From: Cupriavidus metallidurans CH34
GTDB taxonomy: Bacteria > Pseudomonadota > Gammaproteobacteria > Burkholderiales > Burkholderiaceae
Direction of reading: 5' to 3'
DNA length: 64,000 bases
NCBI RefSeq assembly: GCF_000196015.1
Contig: NC_007973.1
Coordinates: 1,116,001 to 1,180,000, forward strand
Each line of letters begins with the position of its first letter. Position 1 is the first letter of the stretch. A model generated the notes under the pieces. It was not told the DNA's origin. It worked only from the letters and a program-made list of their open reading frames with translations, and did no database searches. This document shows positions 46,640 through 55,655 of the stretch, one piece after another. Position numbers and translations under genes: made by a program.

Positions 46640-47428
46640 ATGATGCGCTTTGCTTTTTTGGGCAGCGGCAGCGAGGGCAACTCGCTGCTGATCGAGGCGA
46701 GCGATGGTGCGAGCGTGACGCGCGTCCTGCTGGATTGCGGTTTCGGCATCAAGGAGACCGCTCGCCGGCTGGAGCGGCTCGGCGTCGCGCCGGAGCAACT
46801 CGACGCGGTGCTGGTCACGCACGAGCATGGCGACCATGTCGGCTCGGCCTATGCGTTTGCGGCGCGCTACAAGCTACCGGTCCACACGAGCCACGGCACG
46901 TGGCTGGCGACGTCACATATGCGAGGCGCGGATGTGGCGGATGTGCGCGTGTGCTGCGCCGATCATTCATTCTCGGTCGGTGGCTTGCAGATCCATCCCT
47001 ATACGGTGCCGCATGATGCGCGTGAGCCATTGCAGTTCGTGCTGACTGATGGCGATGCACGGCTCGGTGTACTGACCGATGCAGGGATGGAGACGCCGTA
47101 TGTGACCGCGCGGCTGGCGGGTGTGCATTCACTGGTGCTCGAATGCAATCACGATCGGGAGATGCTGCGTAACTCGGTCTATCCGTATTCGCTCAAACGG
47201 CGCATCGGAGGTGATTTTGGGCATCTGGCAAATGACATTGCCGCGAGTATTCTGTCTCAGGTCATGCATGGGCAGATGTCGCGCGTGGTTGCAGCGCATC
47301 TGAGCAAGCAGAACAATACGTGCGAACTGGCGGCAGGCGCACTGGCCTCGGTGCTTGGCACATCGCCGGGGGATATCCTGATCGCGGATCAGGAAGAGGG
47401 ATTGGGCTGGCAGGCGGTGCGCCCATAA
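46640..47428 (+). CDS. MBL-fold hydrolase (YycJ/WalJ-like nuclease)
   Basis: A 262-residue metallo-beta-lactamase-fold protein with the metal motif THEHGDHVG (about 61-69). Further ligands lie in PHDAREP, LTDAG and the C-terminal VVAAHLSKQNNT. It resembles the YycJ group of predicted DNA- or RNA-processing nucleases; activity is unproven. The open frame extends upstream into bamC, but the family starts at MRFAFLGSGSEGN, so ATG 46640 (or 46643) is chosen. Same direction as bamC. Confidence 0.9.
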   Translation: MMRFAFLGSGSEGNSLLIEASDGASVTRVLLDCGFGIKETARRLERLGVAPEQLDAVLVTHEHGDHVGSAYAFAARYKLPVHTSHGTWLATSHMRGADVADVRVCCADHSFSVGGLQIHPYTVPHDAREPLQFVLTDGDARLGVLTDAGMETPYVTARLAGVHSLVLECNHDREMLRNSVYPYSLKRRIGGDFGHLANDIAASILSQVMHGQMSRVVAAHLSKQNNTCELAAGALASVLGTSPGDILIADQEEGLGWQAVRP

Positions 47429-47480
47429 TCTCGGCATTCATCTTCCCCGCGAATGAGGGGTGAGAAAAATCCGAGAAATA

Positions 47481-47510
47481 AAAAAAGCCGACCCGAAGGT
47501 CGGCTTTTTT
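47481..47510. terminator. Bidirectional terminator between the MBL gene and the repeat lipoprotein gene
   Basis: AAAAAAGCCGAC-CCGAAG-GTCGGCTTTTTT, arms fully complementary with A and T runs on both sides. It serves both convergent genes. Confidence 0.95.
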
Positions 47511-47525
47511 ATCGGACGAATCCGA

Positions 47526-47762
47526 TTACTGCTTGGCAGCCGGAGCCGAAGCGTCAGCAGCCGGAGCCGAAGCGTCAGCCGGAGCAGCAGCCGGAGCCGA
47601 AGCGTCAGCAGCCGGAGCAGCAGCCGGAGCCGAAGCTTCAGCCGGAGCAGCAGCAGCCGGAGCAGCCGTGTCAGCGGCGGGAGCAGCAGCTTCTTCTTTC
47701 TTACCGCAAGCGGCCAGAGCAACAGCAGCCAGCAGGGATGCGATCAGGAGAGACTTCTTCAT
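47526..47762 (-). CDS. Small Ala/Pro-repeat lipoprotein
   Basis: A 78-residue predicted lipoprotein: signal peptide MKKSLLIASLLAAVALAAC with the lipid Cys at 19. After a short charged stretch (GKKEEA) it is made of Ala, Pro, Ser, Asp and Glu in irregular copies of ADASAPAAAP. The coding DNA holds tandem copies of a 21-base unit (GCAGCCGGAGCCGAAGCGTCA on the plus strand) and shorter derivatives. No enzymatic motif; probably an extended spacer at the outer membrane. Similar short Ala-rich lipoproteins occur in Burkholderiaceae, role unknown. Confidence 0.85.
   Translation of the reverse strand: MKKSLLIASLLAAVALAACGKKEEAAAPAADTAAPAAAAPAEASAPAAAPAADASAPAAAPADASAPAADASAPAAKQ
47532..47660. repeat. 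Degenerate tandem repeats in the small lipoprotein gene
   Basis: Repeated GCAGCCGGAGCCGAAGCGTCA-type units and GCAGCAGCCGGA fragments across about 130 bp. They stay in frame with the lipoprotein gene. The end of each unit often coincides with a Ser-Ala-Asp coding step. Confidence 0.85.
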
Positions 47763-47959
47763 TGTTCGTCCTTTAACTTTTAATAACGAAAACAGGCGAT
47801 GAATAATTACCGGTAATTATCGCTCTTGAACTGCGAATTTGTGGCTCTCCCGGGTGCCGACAGTGCAGTGGTCCACAGTACTAGCCAGCGGGCGATTATA
47901 TCCGCGTTTCCCCTGCTTGTGTACAGTCAAGATTTGCAGGTTTGATTTGTTACGCATTA
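47763..47959. other. Intergenic region upstream of the repeat lipoprotein gene
   Basis: 197 bp with no gene seen. It is AT-richer than the surroundings (for example 47760-47830) and must carry the lipoprotein promoter. The roxA stop is at its right edge. Confidence 0.5.
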
Positions 47960-49168
47960 TTACACGCGTTTCGGTGCAATCTGGAGCCATCCTTCCATCG
48001 CCCAGTCGTGGAAGGTATCCATCAAGTCGGGCAGCGCAACACATGCCTCGACCTCGCTCGCGGTGAGCTGACGGCGGTCAGCCAGACGTCGCAGCCACTT
48101 GGCCAGCGATGCTGGCGGCTCGTAGGCTTCGCCGTTCAGGAAGAAGTGCGTGCGGTCATAGAGCGCAACGGAAGCGGGCGCCAAAACAACACCATGCGTG
48201 CGCGCCAGCTTCGTGAACTGACGCAGCGGAATTTCCTCGATTTCGTCGAATTGCACGGACGGTTTCGGCTCGGACAAATGCGTACCAAGGAATTCCGACA
48301 CCATGCCGGCGTTCCATTTGAGTGACTGAAGGCGTTCCGCCACCGCCCGTGCCAGATTTGCCGGCAGTTGCGCAGGCGTCGAGGTCGCCGATTCGCCTGC
48401 ATCGGCGTAACGTCCGTCGAGGCCTTCGTTGTCGGCAACGGTCTCCGAAAGCCAGGCCAGAAAATGACCTGCGAGCTCGCGATAGGCGGGGGCGCGGAAA
48501 CCAATCGAGGCCGTCATGCATTCGCCTTCGGCTACGCCGTCGTGTGCGTACTGAGGTGGCAGGTAGAGCATGTCGCCGGGCTCGAGTACCCATTCCTGCT
48601 CGGCGCTGAAATCCGAAAGGATCTTGAGGGGCAGGTCGGGGATCAGGTCGAGCTTCGTCTGTGACGAAATGCGCCAGCGGCGCCGGCCCGATACTTGCAG
48701 CAGGAACACATCGTAGGAGTCGAAGTGAGGTCCCACGCCGCCGCCGTCGGTGGCATAGCTGATCATCACGTCGTCAAGCCGGGCATCGGGAACGAAGCGG
48801 AACTGGCTCATTAGCTCGGCTGCCGCGCGATCGTGCAGGTTGACGCCCTGGACCAGCAACGACCACTTGCCGGTCTTGCGCGAGGGCAGGTTGTCCTCGG
48901 AGAACGGTCCGTGTTCGAGCTTCCAGCGGTTGCGAAAGAACGACACCAGACGTGATTCCACGTCGTCGCGATCGGCAAGCTCGAAAAGCGCCTCGCGCGA
49001 CACTGGGGGCACGATTTCCGGCACGGCCTGTCGAATCAGCAGCGGCTTGCGGTGCCAGATATCACGCATGAAGGCTGAGGGCGTCATGCCGCCGAGCAGG
49101 GTGAGCGGCGCGTCGGGATCGACAGGTTCCGGAGGCAAGGCCTGCGCGTATAATGCGGAATCGCTCAT
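47960..49168 (-). CDS. roxA: JmjC/cupin 2-oxoglutarate oxygenase, RoxA (YcfD) type
   Basis: Predicted iron- and 2-oxoglutarate-dependent oxygenase. The E. coli homologue YcfD hydroxylates an arginine of ribosomal protein L16. The 402-residue product has the JmjC metal triad: HFD in VGPHFDSYDVFL (about 147-158) and the second His in PPQYAHDGV. A C-terminal winged-helix-like region follows. It is about 30 residues longer than the E. coli protein. The start (ATG 49168, minus) is only 11 bp from the divergent slyD start, so its promoter lies inside slyD. Ribosomal target is inferred from family only. Confidence 0.88.
   Translation of the reverse strand: MSDSALYAQALPPEPVDPDAPLTLLGGMTPSAFMRDIWHRKPLLIRQAVPEIVPPVSREALFELADRDDVESRLVSFFRNRWKLEHGPFSEDNLPSRKTGKWSLLVQGVNLHDRAAAELMSQFRFVPDARLDDVMISYATDGGGVGPHFDSYDVFLLQVSGRRRWRISSQTKLDLIPDLPLKILSDFSAEQEWVLEPGDMLYLPPQYAHDGVAEGECMTASIGFRAPAYRELAGHFLAWLSETVADNEGLDGRYADAGESATSTPAQLPANLARAVAERLQSLKWNAGMVSEFLGTHLSEPKPSVQFDEIEEIPLRQFTKLARTHGVVLAPASVALYDRTHFFLNGEAYEPPASLAKWLRRLADRRQLTASEVEACVALPDLMDTFHDWAMEGWLQIAPKRV
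49149..49154 (+). promoter_or_regulatory. Probable slyD -10 element, inside the roxA coding start
   Basis: A perfect TATAAT 25 bp before the slyD start, located within the first codons of roxA on the opposite strand. TTCCGG at 49127-49132, 16 bp upstream, is a weak -35. Confidence 0.6.
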
Positions 49169-49179
49169 GGAGTCAAGAA

Positions 49180-49713
49180 TTGAAAATCGCTAAGAATACG
49201 GTGGTGTCCGTGGTGTATAAGCTGTCGGACGCGCAGGGCAATCTGATCGAAGAGTCGGATGAGCCCATGGTCTATTTGCACGGCGGATATGATGGCACGT
49301 TCCCCAAGATCGAGGAAGCGCTGGACGGCCACGACGCCGGCTTCGAGACCGAGTTGCAGCTGGAACCGGAAGAGGCGTTTGGCGACTACGACGCCGAACT
49401 CGTGAAGGTGGAGCCGCGTGATCGTTTCCCGGAGCCGCTCGAAGTGGGCATGCAGTTCGAGGGCGTGCCCGAGGACGGTGACGACGAAGATTCGATCATC
49501 TACACGGTGACGGACGTCGCCGAGGACAAGGTCGTGCTTGACGGCAATCACCCGCTGGCCGGCATGGCGCTGCGCTTCTGGCTGAAGGTATCGGAAGTCC
49601 GCGAGGCGACGAGCGAGGAAGTCGAGCACGGTCACGCGCACGGCGCTTCGGGCATCGAAGTGGTGGACGAAGACGAGGACGGCGAGGACGAGGCTCCTCG
49701 CACGCTGCACTAA
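49180..49713 (+). CDS. slyD: FKBP-type peptidyl-prolyl isomerase SlyD
   Basis: Folding helper and metal-binding isomerase. The 177-residue product has the FKBP fold with the insert-in-flap domain and a C-terminal acidic and His-containing tail (EHGHAHG, then Asp/Glu-rich). It starts with TTG at 49180 (MKIAKNTVVS) after GGAG with 7-bp spacing. The tail has few histidines compared with E. coli SlyD and no Cys. Divergent from roxA. Confidence 0.94.
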   Translation: MKIAKNTVVSVVYKLSDAQGNLIEESDEPMVYLHGGYDGTFPKIEEALDGHDAGFETELQLEPEEAFGDYDAELVKVEPRDRFPEPLEVGMQFEGVPEDGDDEDSIIYTVTDVAEDKVVLDGNHPLAGMALRFWLKVSEVREATSEEVEHGHAHGASGIEVVDEDEDGEDEAPRTLH

Positions 49714-49754
49714 GTCTCACAACACGAGCGATCCGCGATAGGTCATCGCGAACA

Positions 49755-49784
49755 TGAAAAAGCCGGCATTTGCCGGCTTTTTCA
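49755..49784. terminator. Bidirectional terminator after slyD
   Basis: TGAAAAAGCCGGCA / TGCCGGCTTTTTCA, 14-bp perfect arms with a 2-base TT gap, between convergent slyD and the phosphoesterase gene. Confidence 0.95.
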
Positions 49785-49807
49785 TTTTGTCCTCTTGTTG
49801 ATGAATA

Positions 49808-50860
49808 TCAATTGCCCTTGGGCCCATCTTGTAGCTGAACCTGGAATACCGACCGTGTGCCAGGCGTGATCGTCAGCTCCGTCCATCGCGAAGGAGTGCC
49901 GATGGGCAGTGCGACTCGCGTGAAGTTGGCAACGATCTTCCCCGACGTGTCGCGTAAAGGCTTGTCGACGCTGAAGCCGTTATCGCTTGCATGGACCAGC
50001 AGCACCTGGCCAGAGAACTTCGAGGACAGATCACGAAGCTGACGCTTGAACTCGAGATAGCCGTCGCGTGCCCCGTGACGCACGAACGCGTCCAGCAGGC
50101 TTGGTTTGCCACGTTTTTCCCAGCCGTTCCCGAATAGCGGATCGGCGTGCGCGATGACCACGATGCCGGGCAGATCGCGCTGCTCGGCAACTGAGAATGC
50201 CCTGGCCAGCCATTGCCGGTTGGCTTCGCGCCGATCCTCGAATTCGCCATTGCGCCCGCCCTCGATGCGATAGTGGTTGTTGTCGCCGGGCAGGTTCAGG
50301 CCCACCAGCATCACGCCACCGGTGACGAGCCGCACGTTTTCCCGATAGCTGCGGAACAGCGCCTGATCCGACTGACGCACCACTGGCAATGTGCGTCGCC
50401 CAAGCGTGGTGTCGAGCGGGAAGAACAGCTCCCGCAATCGATTGAGCCGCTCCACGGCATCGAACTTCCCGTTTGAGGGCTTCTGGCACTCAGCCCAGTC
50501 GGTTTCGCCAGGTACGTAGAGCAGCGGTGTGGGCGAATCGTCGAGCACCTGCAGCCGCGCATTGAGAAGGGTGTCACCACAGGATTCGGTATCGCCCTTG
50601 ATGCCACCAGCGTGGACGATCATCGCGACCTGCTGCGCGTTCATCATGTCGAACAGCGCAGTCGCGTCTGCTTCCGCGGCTGGCCATTGCGGGGTGTCGG
50701 CAATTAGGGCGATCCGGGTCATCTGCACGGTCGGCACTGGCGGCGGCGCAATGCTACCCGCCCGCGCCGCGTGCGCGAGCGCCGGCACCGCGAGCAACGC
50801 GCAGGCAATGGCCGCCAAGCAAGCGGCCGCCGAGCTTCGACCCCGGAAGCGTGCCGTCAT
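49808..50860 (-). CDS. Predicted exported metallophosphoesterase, overlapping mutS
   Basis: A 350-residue protein with an N-terminal signal peptide (about 1-32, ending near AHAARAG). The fold looks like a calcineurin-type phosphoesterase: [10 protein letters not shown] (about 51-60), a DTL/NGK stretch, [12 protein letters not shown] (about 232-243) and a later HASDN. The metal motifs are divergent: there is no plain GDxx(GN)H, and the first Asp-His pair is not of standard form. Activity is therefore uncertain. Its start overlaps the mutS stop by 4 bp (ATGA), so it is translationally coupled to mutS. Confidence 0.75.
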   Translation of the reverse strand: MTARFRGRSSAAACLAAIACALLAVPALAHAARAGSIAPPPVPTVQMTRIALIADTPQWPAAEADATALFDMMNAQQVAMIVHAGGIKGDTESCGDTLLNARLQVLDDSPTPLLYVPGETDWAECQKPSNGKFDAVERLNRLRELFFPLDTTLGRRTLPVVRQSDQALFRSYRENVRLVTGGVMLVGLNLPGDNNHYRIEGGRNGEFEDRREANRQWLARAFSVAEQRDLPGIVVIAHADPLFGNGWEKRGKPSLLDAFVRHGARDGYLEFKRQLRDLSSKFSGQVLLVHASDNGFSVDKPLRDTSGKIVANFTRVALPIGTPSRWTELTITPGTRSVFQVQLQDGPKGN

Positions 50861-53607
50861 ACCGTTCGCGCGGTCTCCGAGATGGACTTGAGTCGGTACA
50901 GCGCCTCGAGCGCTTCTCGCGGCGAGAGGCTGTCCGGGTCGATATCGGCCAGCGCTTCCAGCGTGGCAGCCTGCGCGGGCGGCACGGCGGACTGGCCTGC
51001 CGATTTGTCATCTTCATCGTCTGCGGACGGTGAAGACTGCGCCGAGAACAGATCCATCTGCGGCGTGGGCGTGGCGTCCGCCGATTGTTCTTCCAGCCAC
51101 GCGAGATGCTTGCGCGCTGCGCGAATGACCGGTTGCGGAACACCCGCCAGTTGGGCCACCTGCAGCCCGTAGCTCTGGCTGGCCGGACCGTCCTGCACCG
51201 CATGCAGGAATACGATGCCATCGCCATGCTCCACGGCTGACAGGTGCACGTTGGCAGCCTGCGGGAACTCGACTGGCAGTTGCGTCAGCTCGAAATAATG
51301 GGTGGCAAACAGTGTGTGGCTGCGGTTGTGGGATAGCAGATGACGCGCGATGGCCCACGCGAGGGCGAGACCGTCGAAGGTCGAAGTACCGCGGCCGATC
51401 TCATCCATCAGCACCAGGCTGGATGGCGTGGCGTTGTGCAGGATGGCTGCGGCTTCGGTCATTTCGACCATGAAGGTCGAACGACCGCCCGCCAGGTCGT
51501 CGGCGGCCCCAATACGCGTGAAGATGCGGTCCACCGGGCCAATCACGGCACGGCGTGCCGGCACCCAGGCGCCGACGCAGGCCAGCAGAACGATCAATGC
51601 GGTCTGGCGCATGAACGTCGACTTACCACCCATGTTCGGGCCGGTGATCAGCAGCAGCTTGCGGGCCTCGTTCAACTGACAGTCGTTTGCGATGAACGCG
51701 ACGGACTCCGCGGCCAGCTGACCTTCCACGACGGGATGGCGGCCCTGCGAGATGTCGATGACGTTCTCCTGGACGCGTTCTGGCTGGACCCAGTCGAGTG
51801 TTTTTGCACGTTCGGCCAGTGTGGCAAGCACGTCGAGGCGGGCGAGCGCGCCGGCCACGCGGCGCAGACTGCCGATATGCGGCAGCAGGGCCTGCAGCAG
51901 ACCGTCGTAGAGCTGCTTCTCGCGAGCCAGCGCGCGATCCTGTGCCGAGAGCGCCTTGTCCTCGAACGCTTTCAACTCGGGTGTGATGTAGCGTTCGGCG
52001 TTCTTGAGGGTCTGCCGGCGTCGATAGTCGTCGGGCACCTTGTCGGCCTGCCCGTTGGTGACTTCGATATAGAAGCCATGAACACGGTTGTATTCGACGC
52101 GCAGGTTCGTGATGCCTGTGCGCTCGCGCTCCCGGGTTTCCAGGTCGATCAGGAATTGACCGCAGTTTTCCGAGATATCGCGCAGTTCGTCGAGCTCACT
52201 GTCGTAGCCGCGCGCGATGACGCCGCCGTCGCGAATCACCGTTGAGGGTTCATCCGCCACGGCGCGGATCAACAGTTCCAGGCAGTCCTGCGGAATGTCG
52301 ATTTCCTCAAGGGTCTGCGCCAGCAGCGGCGCATCCTCTGAGCTGACCGTGGCGGCCTGCACATCGGGCAGGGCACGCAGGGTGTCGCGCAGCGAGGACA
52401 GATCGCGCGGACGTGCCGACAGCAACGCGAGTCGCGCGGTGATCCGCTCGACGTCGGCAAGCTTGCGCAGCACGGCACGCAAGCCGTCCGGCCCTTGTGT
52501 GATCAGCGCCCCAATGGCCTGCTGACGCGCTCGCGGCAGGGCCGGGTCGCGCAACGGATGATGCAGCCAGTGGCGCAGCGCGCGGCTGCCCATCGTCGTC
52601 GCGCATGTGTCGAGCAGCGAGAAGAGCGTTGGCGATTCGGTGCCACGCAGCGTTTCGGTCAGTTCGAGGTTGCGGCGCGTTGCCGAATCGAGGCCGACAA
52701 ATTCGGATTCCCGCTCGACAGTGACGCCCTGCACGTGCCGCAGAGACTGGCCTTGCGTGGTGGCTGCATAGTTGAGCAGCGCGCCGGCAGCGCCTAGGGC
52801 GGCACCCAGGCCCGAGCAGCCGAACGGCTCCAGGCTGGCCACGCCGATCTGTTCGCGCAGGCGGCGAGTACCGGCTTCCTGGTCAAAGTGCCATTCCGGC
52901 AACCGGGTGCGCGCGCATGTCAGCGTCGGAAGGTCCATGCCGTCGGTGTACAGCACCTCGGCAGGACGGATACGCTCGAGTTCGCGGGACAACTGCGCGG
53001 CGTCGCACTCCATGAGTCGCAGTTCGCCACTGGCCAGGTTCAGCCATGCCAGGCCCGTCTTGCTGACGCCGCGGCGTGTGGTCTGCTGGTGCACGGCCAA
53101 CAGGAACGTGTCGGACTTGTCTGGCAGCAGGGCGGCATCGGTCAGCGTGCCGGGCGTAACGATGCGCACCACTTTGCGCTCGACCGGGCCCTTGCTGGTC
53201 GCTGGGTCACCAATCTGTTCGCAGATCGCCACGGATTCGCCAAGCTTTACCAGGCGCGCCAGATACTGGTCAGCCGAATGGAATGGGATCCCGGCCATAC
53301 GGATTGGCACACCGCCAGACTGGCCGCGCGCGGTCAGCGTGATGTCGAGCAATCGCGCGGCCTTCTCGGCATCGTCATGAAATAGCTCATAGAAGTCACC
53401 CATCCGGTAGAAAAGGAGCGTGTCCGGGTGGTCGGCCTTGATGCGGTGGTACTGCAGCATCATGGGCGACTGCTTCTCGGCTTTCTCGGGCTTTTCCTGC
53501 TTGCCGACTTTCTCGGCCCTGGCGGAAGTCGCGGCAAGGTCGGGCGATTCACTCGCGGTCACGGTGTTCTCGCCTTCAGCGGCAGGTACGGATAGGGCTT
53601 CTGACAT
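50857..53607 (-). CDS. mutS: DNA mismatch recognition ATPase MutS
   Basis: Recognises mispairs and small loops and starts mismatch repair. The 916-residue product is longer than E. coli MutS (853) mainly because of a Lys/Glu-rich N-terminal extension (about 1-47, [12 protein letters not shown]). The mismatch-binding Phe-x-Glu is in [10 protein letters not shown], the Walker A is GPNMGGKST, and Walker B and the signature lie in [17 protein letters not shown] beta-clamp-binding pentapeptide QMDLF is present in the C-terminal linker, close to the E. coli form. The C-terminal tail is short. It overlaps the downstream phosphoesterase gene. Confidence 0.97.
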   Translation of the reverse strand: MSEALSVPAAEGENTVTASESPDLAATSARAEKVGKQEKPEKAEKQSPMMLQYHRIKADHPDTLLFYRMGDFYELFHDDAEKAARLLDITLTARGQSGGVPIRMAGIPFHSADQYLARLVKLGESVAICEQIGDPATSKGPVERKVVRIVTPGTLTDAALLPDKSDTFLLAVHQQTTRRGVSKTGLAWLNLASGELRLMECDAAQLSRELERIRPAEVLYTDGMDLPTLTCARTRLPEWHFDQEAGTRRLREQIGVASLEPFGCSGLGAALGAAGALLNYAATTQGQSLRHVQGVTVERESEFVGLDSATRRNLELTETLRGTESPTLFSLLDTCATTMGSRALRHWLHHPLRDPALPRARQQAIGALITQGPDGLRAVLRKLADVERITARLALLSARPRDLSSLRDTLRALPDVQAATVSSEDAPLLAQTLEEIDIPQDCLELLIRAVADEPSTVIRDGGVIARGYDSELDELRDISENCGQFLIDLETRERERTGITNLRVEYNRVHGFYIEVTNGQADKVPDDYRRRQTLKNAERYITPELKAFEDKALSAQDRALAREKQLYDGLLQALLPHIGSLRRVAGALARLDVLATLAERAKTLDWVQPERVQENVIDISQGRHPVVEGQLAAESVAFIANDCQLNEARKLLLITGPNMGGKSTFMRQTALIVLLACVGAWVPARRAVIGPVDRIFTRIGAADDLAGGRSTFMVEMTEAAAILHNATPSSLVLMDEIGRGTSTFDGLALAWAIARHLLSHNRSHTLFATHYFELTQLPVEFPQAANVHLSAVEHGDGIVFLHAVQDGPASQSYGLQVAQLAGVPQPVIRAARKHLAWLEEQSADATPTPQMDLFSAQSSPSADDEDDKSAGQSAVPPAQAATLEALADIDPDSLSPREALEALYRLKSISETARTV

Positions 53608-53789
53608 GCATTCCTCTCGGGCGGCAAGCGGCGCTGGTGCCGGGCCGCCGGTGTATCGGTTGCCGGCGGTCTGGTGGCGTCTGGATTACAGGCCCACCCT
53701 GTGCGCGGCGCAAAGGGGCATTTTACTGCGACCCCACACCTCGGCTTCGTGCCGAAATCTCATTTTTGCTGGGATTTTCCGTTCTGGAC

Positions 53790-54194
53790 TCAGACGCTGC
53801 CCGCGATGGCGTCCAGCGCGACGCGCGCGAGGAACCCGCTCCGGGTTTCGTGGCGGCGTTCCACGAACATGTCGATCTTGTGCAATACGAAACGAGGCAG
53901 GCTGATATTGATTCGCTCCGGGCGTGCGTCGAGCTTGCTCATGTCGATGTCGGCCAGCGCCCAGATCGCGTCTGCGTACTCAGGTTGGGCCATCAGCGTG
54001 CCGATCGGCGTCGTTTTCAAAACAACCTCCTCGCCAAGGGAGAGCAGGGCCACCACGTGAGTCGTGATGGCCTCGCGTGCGTTGCGGACCGCTTCCTCGA
54101 TCGATTCGCCGGCGGAGTAACAGCCCGCCACATCGGGCACCGTTACGCCGTAGACCGAGTTCGCATCCTTGTGAATGGCAATGGGAAAGTCCAT
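53790..54194 (-). CDS. hicB: HicB-type antitoxin
   Basis: Antitoxin of a HicAB toxin-antitoxin pair. The 134-residue product has the HicB N-terminal RNase H-like partial fold (PIAIHKDANSVYGVTVPDV and GCYSAGESIEEAV). Its C-terminal DNA-binding segment is of the ribbon-helix-helix type (INISLPRFVLHKID). ATG 54194 lies 29 bp after the hicA stop, so hicA is transcribed first. The gene between hicB and mutS (182 bp) is empty. Antitoxin proteins of this form repress their own promoter. Confidence 0.92.
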   Translation of the reverse strand: MDFPIAIHKDANSVYGVTVPDVAGCYSAGESIEEAVRNAREAITTHVVALLSLGEEVVLKTTPIGTLMAQPEYADAIWALADIDMSKLDARPERINISLPRFVLHKIDMFVERRHETRSGFLARVALDAIAGSV

Positions 54195-54223
54195 GTCGTT
54201 CCTCTTTGTACACGGCGCGCCGC

Positions 54224-54403
54224 TCATAGTCCGGCCGTCCTCAGAATGTTTCGGACCGTGCCTGTCGGCAGATCCTTCTTCGGATGGGGCACGGTCACAA
54301 TCAGCATGTGCCGCGGATGTTTGAAGGTGAAATGACTGCCATGCGTGCGCACCAGCTTCCACCCCTTCTGTTCGAGCAATCGGATCAGCGTGGACGAATG
54401 CAA
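54224..54403 (-). CDS. hicA: HicA-type mRNA interferase toxin (59 aa, TTG start)
   Basis: Small toxin, predicted double-stranded-RNA-binding-like mRNA interferase. Reading the minus strand from TTG 54403 gives 59 residues and a TGA at 54224-54226. Family features are all there: LIRLLEQKGW (7-16), the catalytic His24 in THGSHFTFKH, VTVPHPKKDLP (36-46) and GTVRNILRTAGL at the C-terminus. An AGGG lies about 9 bp upstream of the TTG. The gene is too short and has a non-ATG start, so it is easily missed. It is 29 bp before hicB. Confidence 0.9.
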   Translation of the reverse strand: MHSSTLIRLLEQKGWKLVRTHGSHFTFKHPRHMLIVTVPHPKKDLPTGTVRNILRTAGL

Positions 54404-54421
54404 TTTCGAGCCCTGGATGAT

Positions 54422-54443
54422 CCGTGTGTAAGTCTACACACGG
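54422..54443. promoter_or_regulatory. Perfect 22-bp inverted repeat upstream of hicA (operator candidate)
   Basis: CCGTGTGTA-AGTC-TACACACGG, 9-bp perfect arms, 18 bp upstream of the hicA start and overlapping the probable -10 region. The likely ligand is the C-terminal DNA-binding domain of HicB. A further TTGTGTGT half-site-like stretch lies at 54465-54472. Confidence 0.75.
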
Positions 54444-54541
54444 CGTTAGGGGGCGCAAGTAAACTTGTGTGTCGCGAGCAACTTTATGGCGGGTGTATCG
54501 GAAAATCCCGGGCGAGATTCTGAAAGAAAGTGTGCAAAACG

Positions 54542-54579
54542 AAACAGGCGCCACCGGATCTCTCCGATGGCGCCTGTTT
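54542..54579 (-). terminator. Terminator of suhB
   Basis: AAACAGGCGCCA / TGGCGCCTGTTT, 12-bp perfect arms around a 14-base loop with a small inner stem, about 28 bp after the suhB stop on the minus strand; then GTTTCGTTTTG. Confidence 0.85.
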
Positions 54580-54606
54580 GGAAGCAGCCTGGGGGCTAGC
54601 TAAGGA

Positions 54607-55428
54607 TCAGACGGCGGCGGGCTTCGCGTTGTCGAGCGAGAAGGGGGCCAGCAGGCGAACCATCTGCGCGAAGGCCTTCGGGTTGCCGGCCAGCACTTCA
54701 CCCTGTTCCATCTGGCGCGATTCGCCGGCGTAGTTGCCGACCAGACCGCCAGCTTCAGTGATCAGCAGCATGCCGGCAGCCATGTCCCACGGCTTGAGGC
54801 CGCGCTCGAAGAAGCCATCCAGACGGCCGCAGGCGACGTAGGCCAGGTCCAGGGCGGCGGCGCCCGGACGGCGCAGACCGGCGCAGCTACGCGTCATCAG
54901 CGCGAACATTTCCAGGTATTCGTCCATGCCTTCCAGATCGCGGAACGGGAAGCCGGTGCCGATCAGGCAATCGGCCAGCTTGTCGCGGCGCGTGACGCGG
55001 ATGCGGCGGTTGTTCAGGAACGCGCCCGCGCCCTTGCTGGCGGTGAACAGTTCGTCGCGGGTTGGGTCGTAGACCACGGCTTGCGACGGCACGCCCTTGT
55101 GCAGCAGGCCGATCGATACCGCGTACTGCGGAAAGCCGTGGATGAAGTTCGTGGTGCCGTCCAGCGGGTCGATAACCCAGGTGAACTCGCTCTGTTCTTC
55201 GCCGTCGGCCCAGGACTGACCGGACTCTTCCGCTAGAATGGCGTGCTCGGGGTAGGCGGTGTGGATGATGTCGATGATGGCCGCTTCGGCCGCGCGATCG
55301 ACTTCAGTGACGAAATCGTTGTGTTGTTTGCGCGAAACGCGCACCAGATCGACGTCGATCGACGCGCGGTTGATGATGGACCCCGCCTTGCGGGCCGCCT
55401 TGACGGCGATATTGAGCATCGGATGCAT
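54607..55428 (-). CDS. suhB: Inositol monophosphatase-family protein SuhB
   Basis: Inositol-1-monophosphatase that in E. coli also joins the rRNA antitermination complex. The 273-residue product has the Li-sensitive phosphatase motifs: the first Glu in LAEESGQSW (about 65-73), DPLDGTTNF (about 87-95) and [15 protein letters not shown] (about 215-229). ATG 55428 lies before [16 protein letters not shown], the family start. The upstream open frame to 55710 is not used. Divergent from trmJ, 227 bp apart. Confidence 0.95.
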   Translation of the reverse strand: MHPMLNIAVKAARKAGSIINRASIDVDLVRVSRKQHNDFVTEVDRAAEAAIIDIIHTAYPEHAILAEESGQSWADGEEQSEFTWVIDPLDGTTNFIHGFPQYAVSIGLLHKGVPSQAVVYDPTRDELFTASKGAGAFLNNRRIRVTRRDKLADCLIGTGFPFRDLEGMDEYLEMFALMTRSCAGLRRPGAAALDLAYVACGRLDGFFERGLKPWDMAAGMLLITEAGGLVGNYAGESRQMEQGEVLAGNPKAFAQMVRLLAPFSLDNAKPAAV

Positions 55429-55655
55429 GAATTTCTCCAGGCGGGGCAACCGCGCCACGACGCGACATGGGACGCCACAGAAACAAGGGCGAATCGCGCG
55501 GGCTGCCGGGGCCGCCAGACAACACAACGAATTGTAGAAGAACGGGGTGCGTCGCCATGTGAGGCGCCGCACCGCAATTGGAAGGCAGCATTGTATAGGA
55601 ACCTGGCCTCTCGCACGAGTCGACAACCTCGATCGAGACGGCCGGGACGCTCCGG

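Noticed and set aside
45325..46818. 497-codon minus-strand frame opposite bamC
   Set aside because: Antisense of bamC and of the start of the MBL gene; composition is typical of a shadow.
47532..47660. Possible CRISPR-like repeat array
   Set aside because: Repeats are contiguous or nearly so, without unique spacers, and are coding; no cas genes are nearby.
47453..47802. Plus-strand Ala/Gly- and Gln/Arg-rich frames through the repeat lipoprotein gene
   Set aside because: They result from reading the Ala/Pro repeats in other frames and pass through the terminator; only the minus-strand frame has a signal peptide and lipobox.
53608..53789. Possible small gene between hicB and mutS
   Set aside because: No frame with a credible start, ribosome binding site or family motif was found; it is treated as intergenic.
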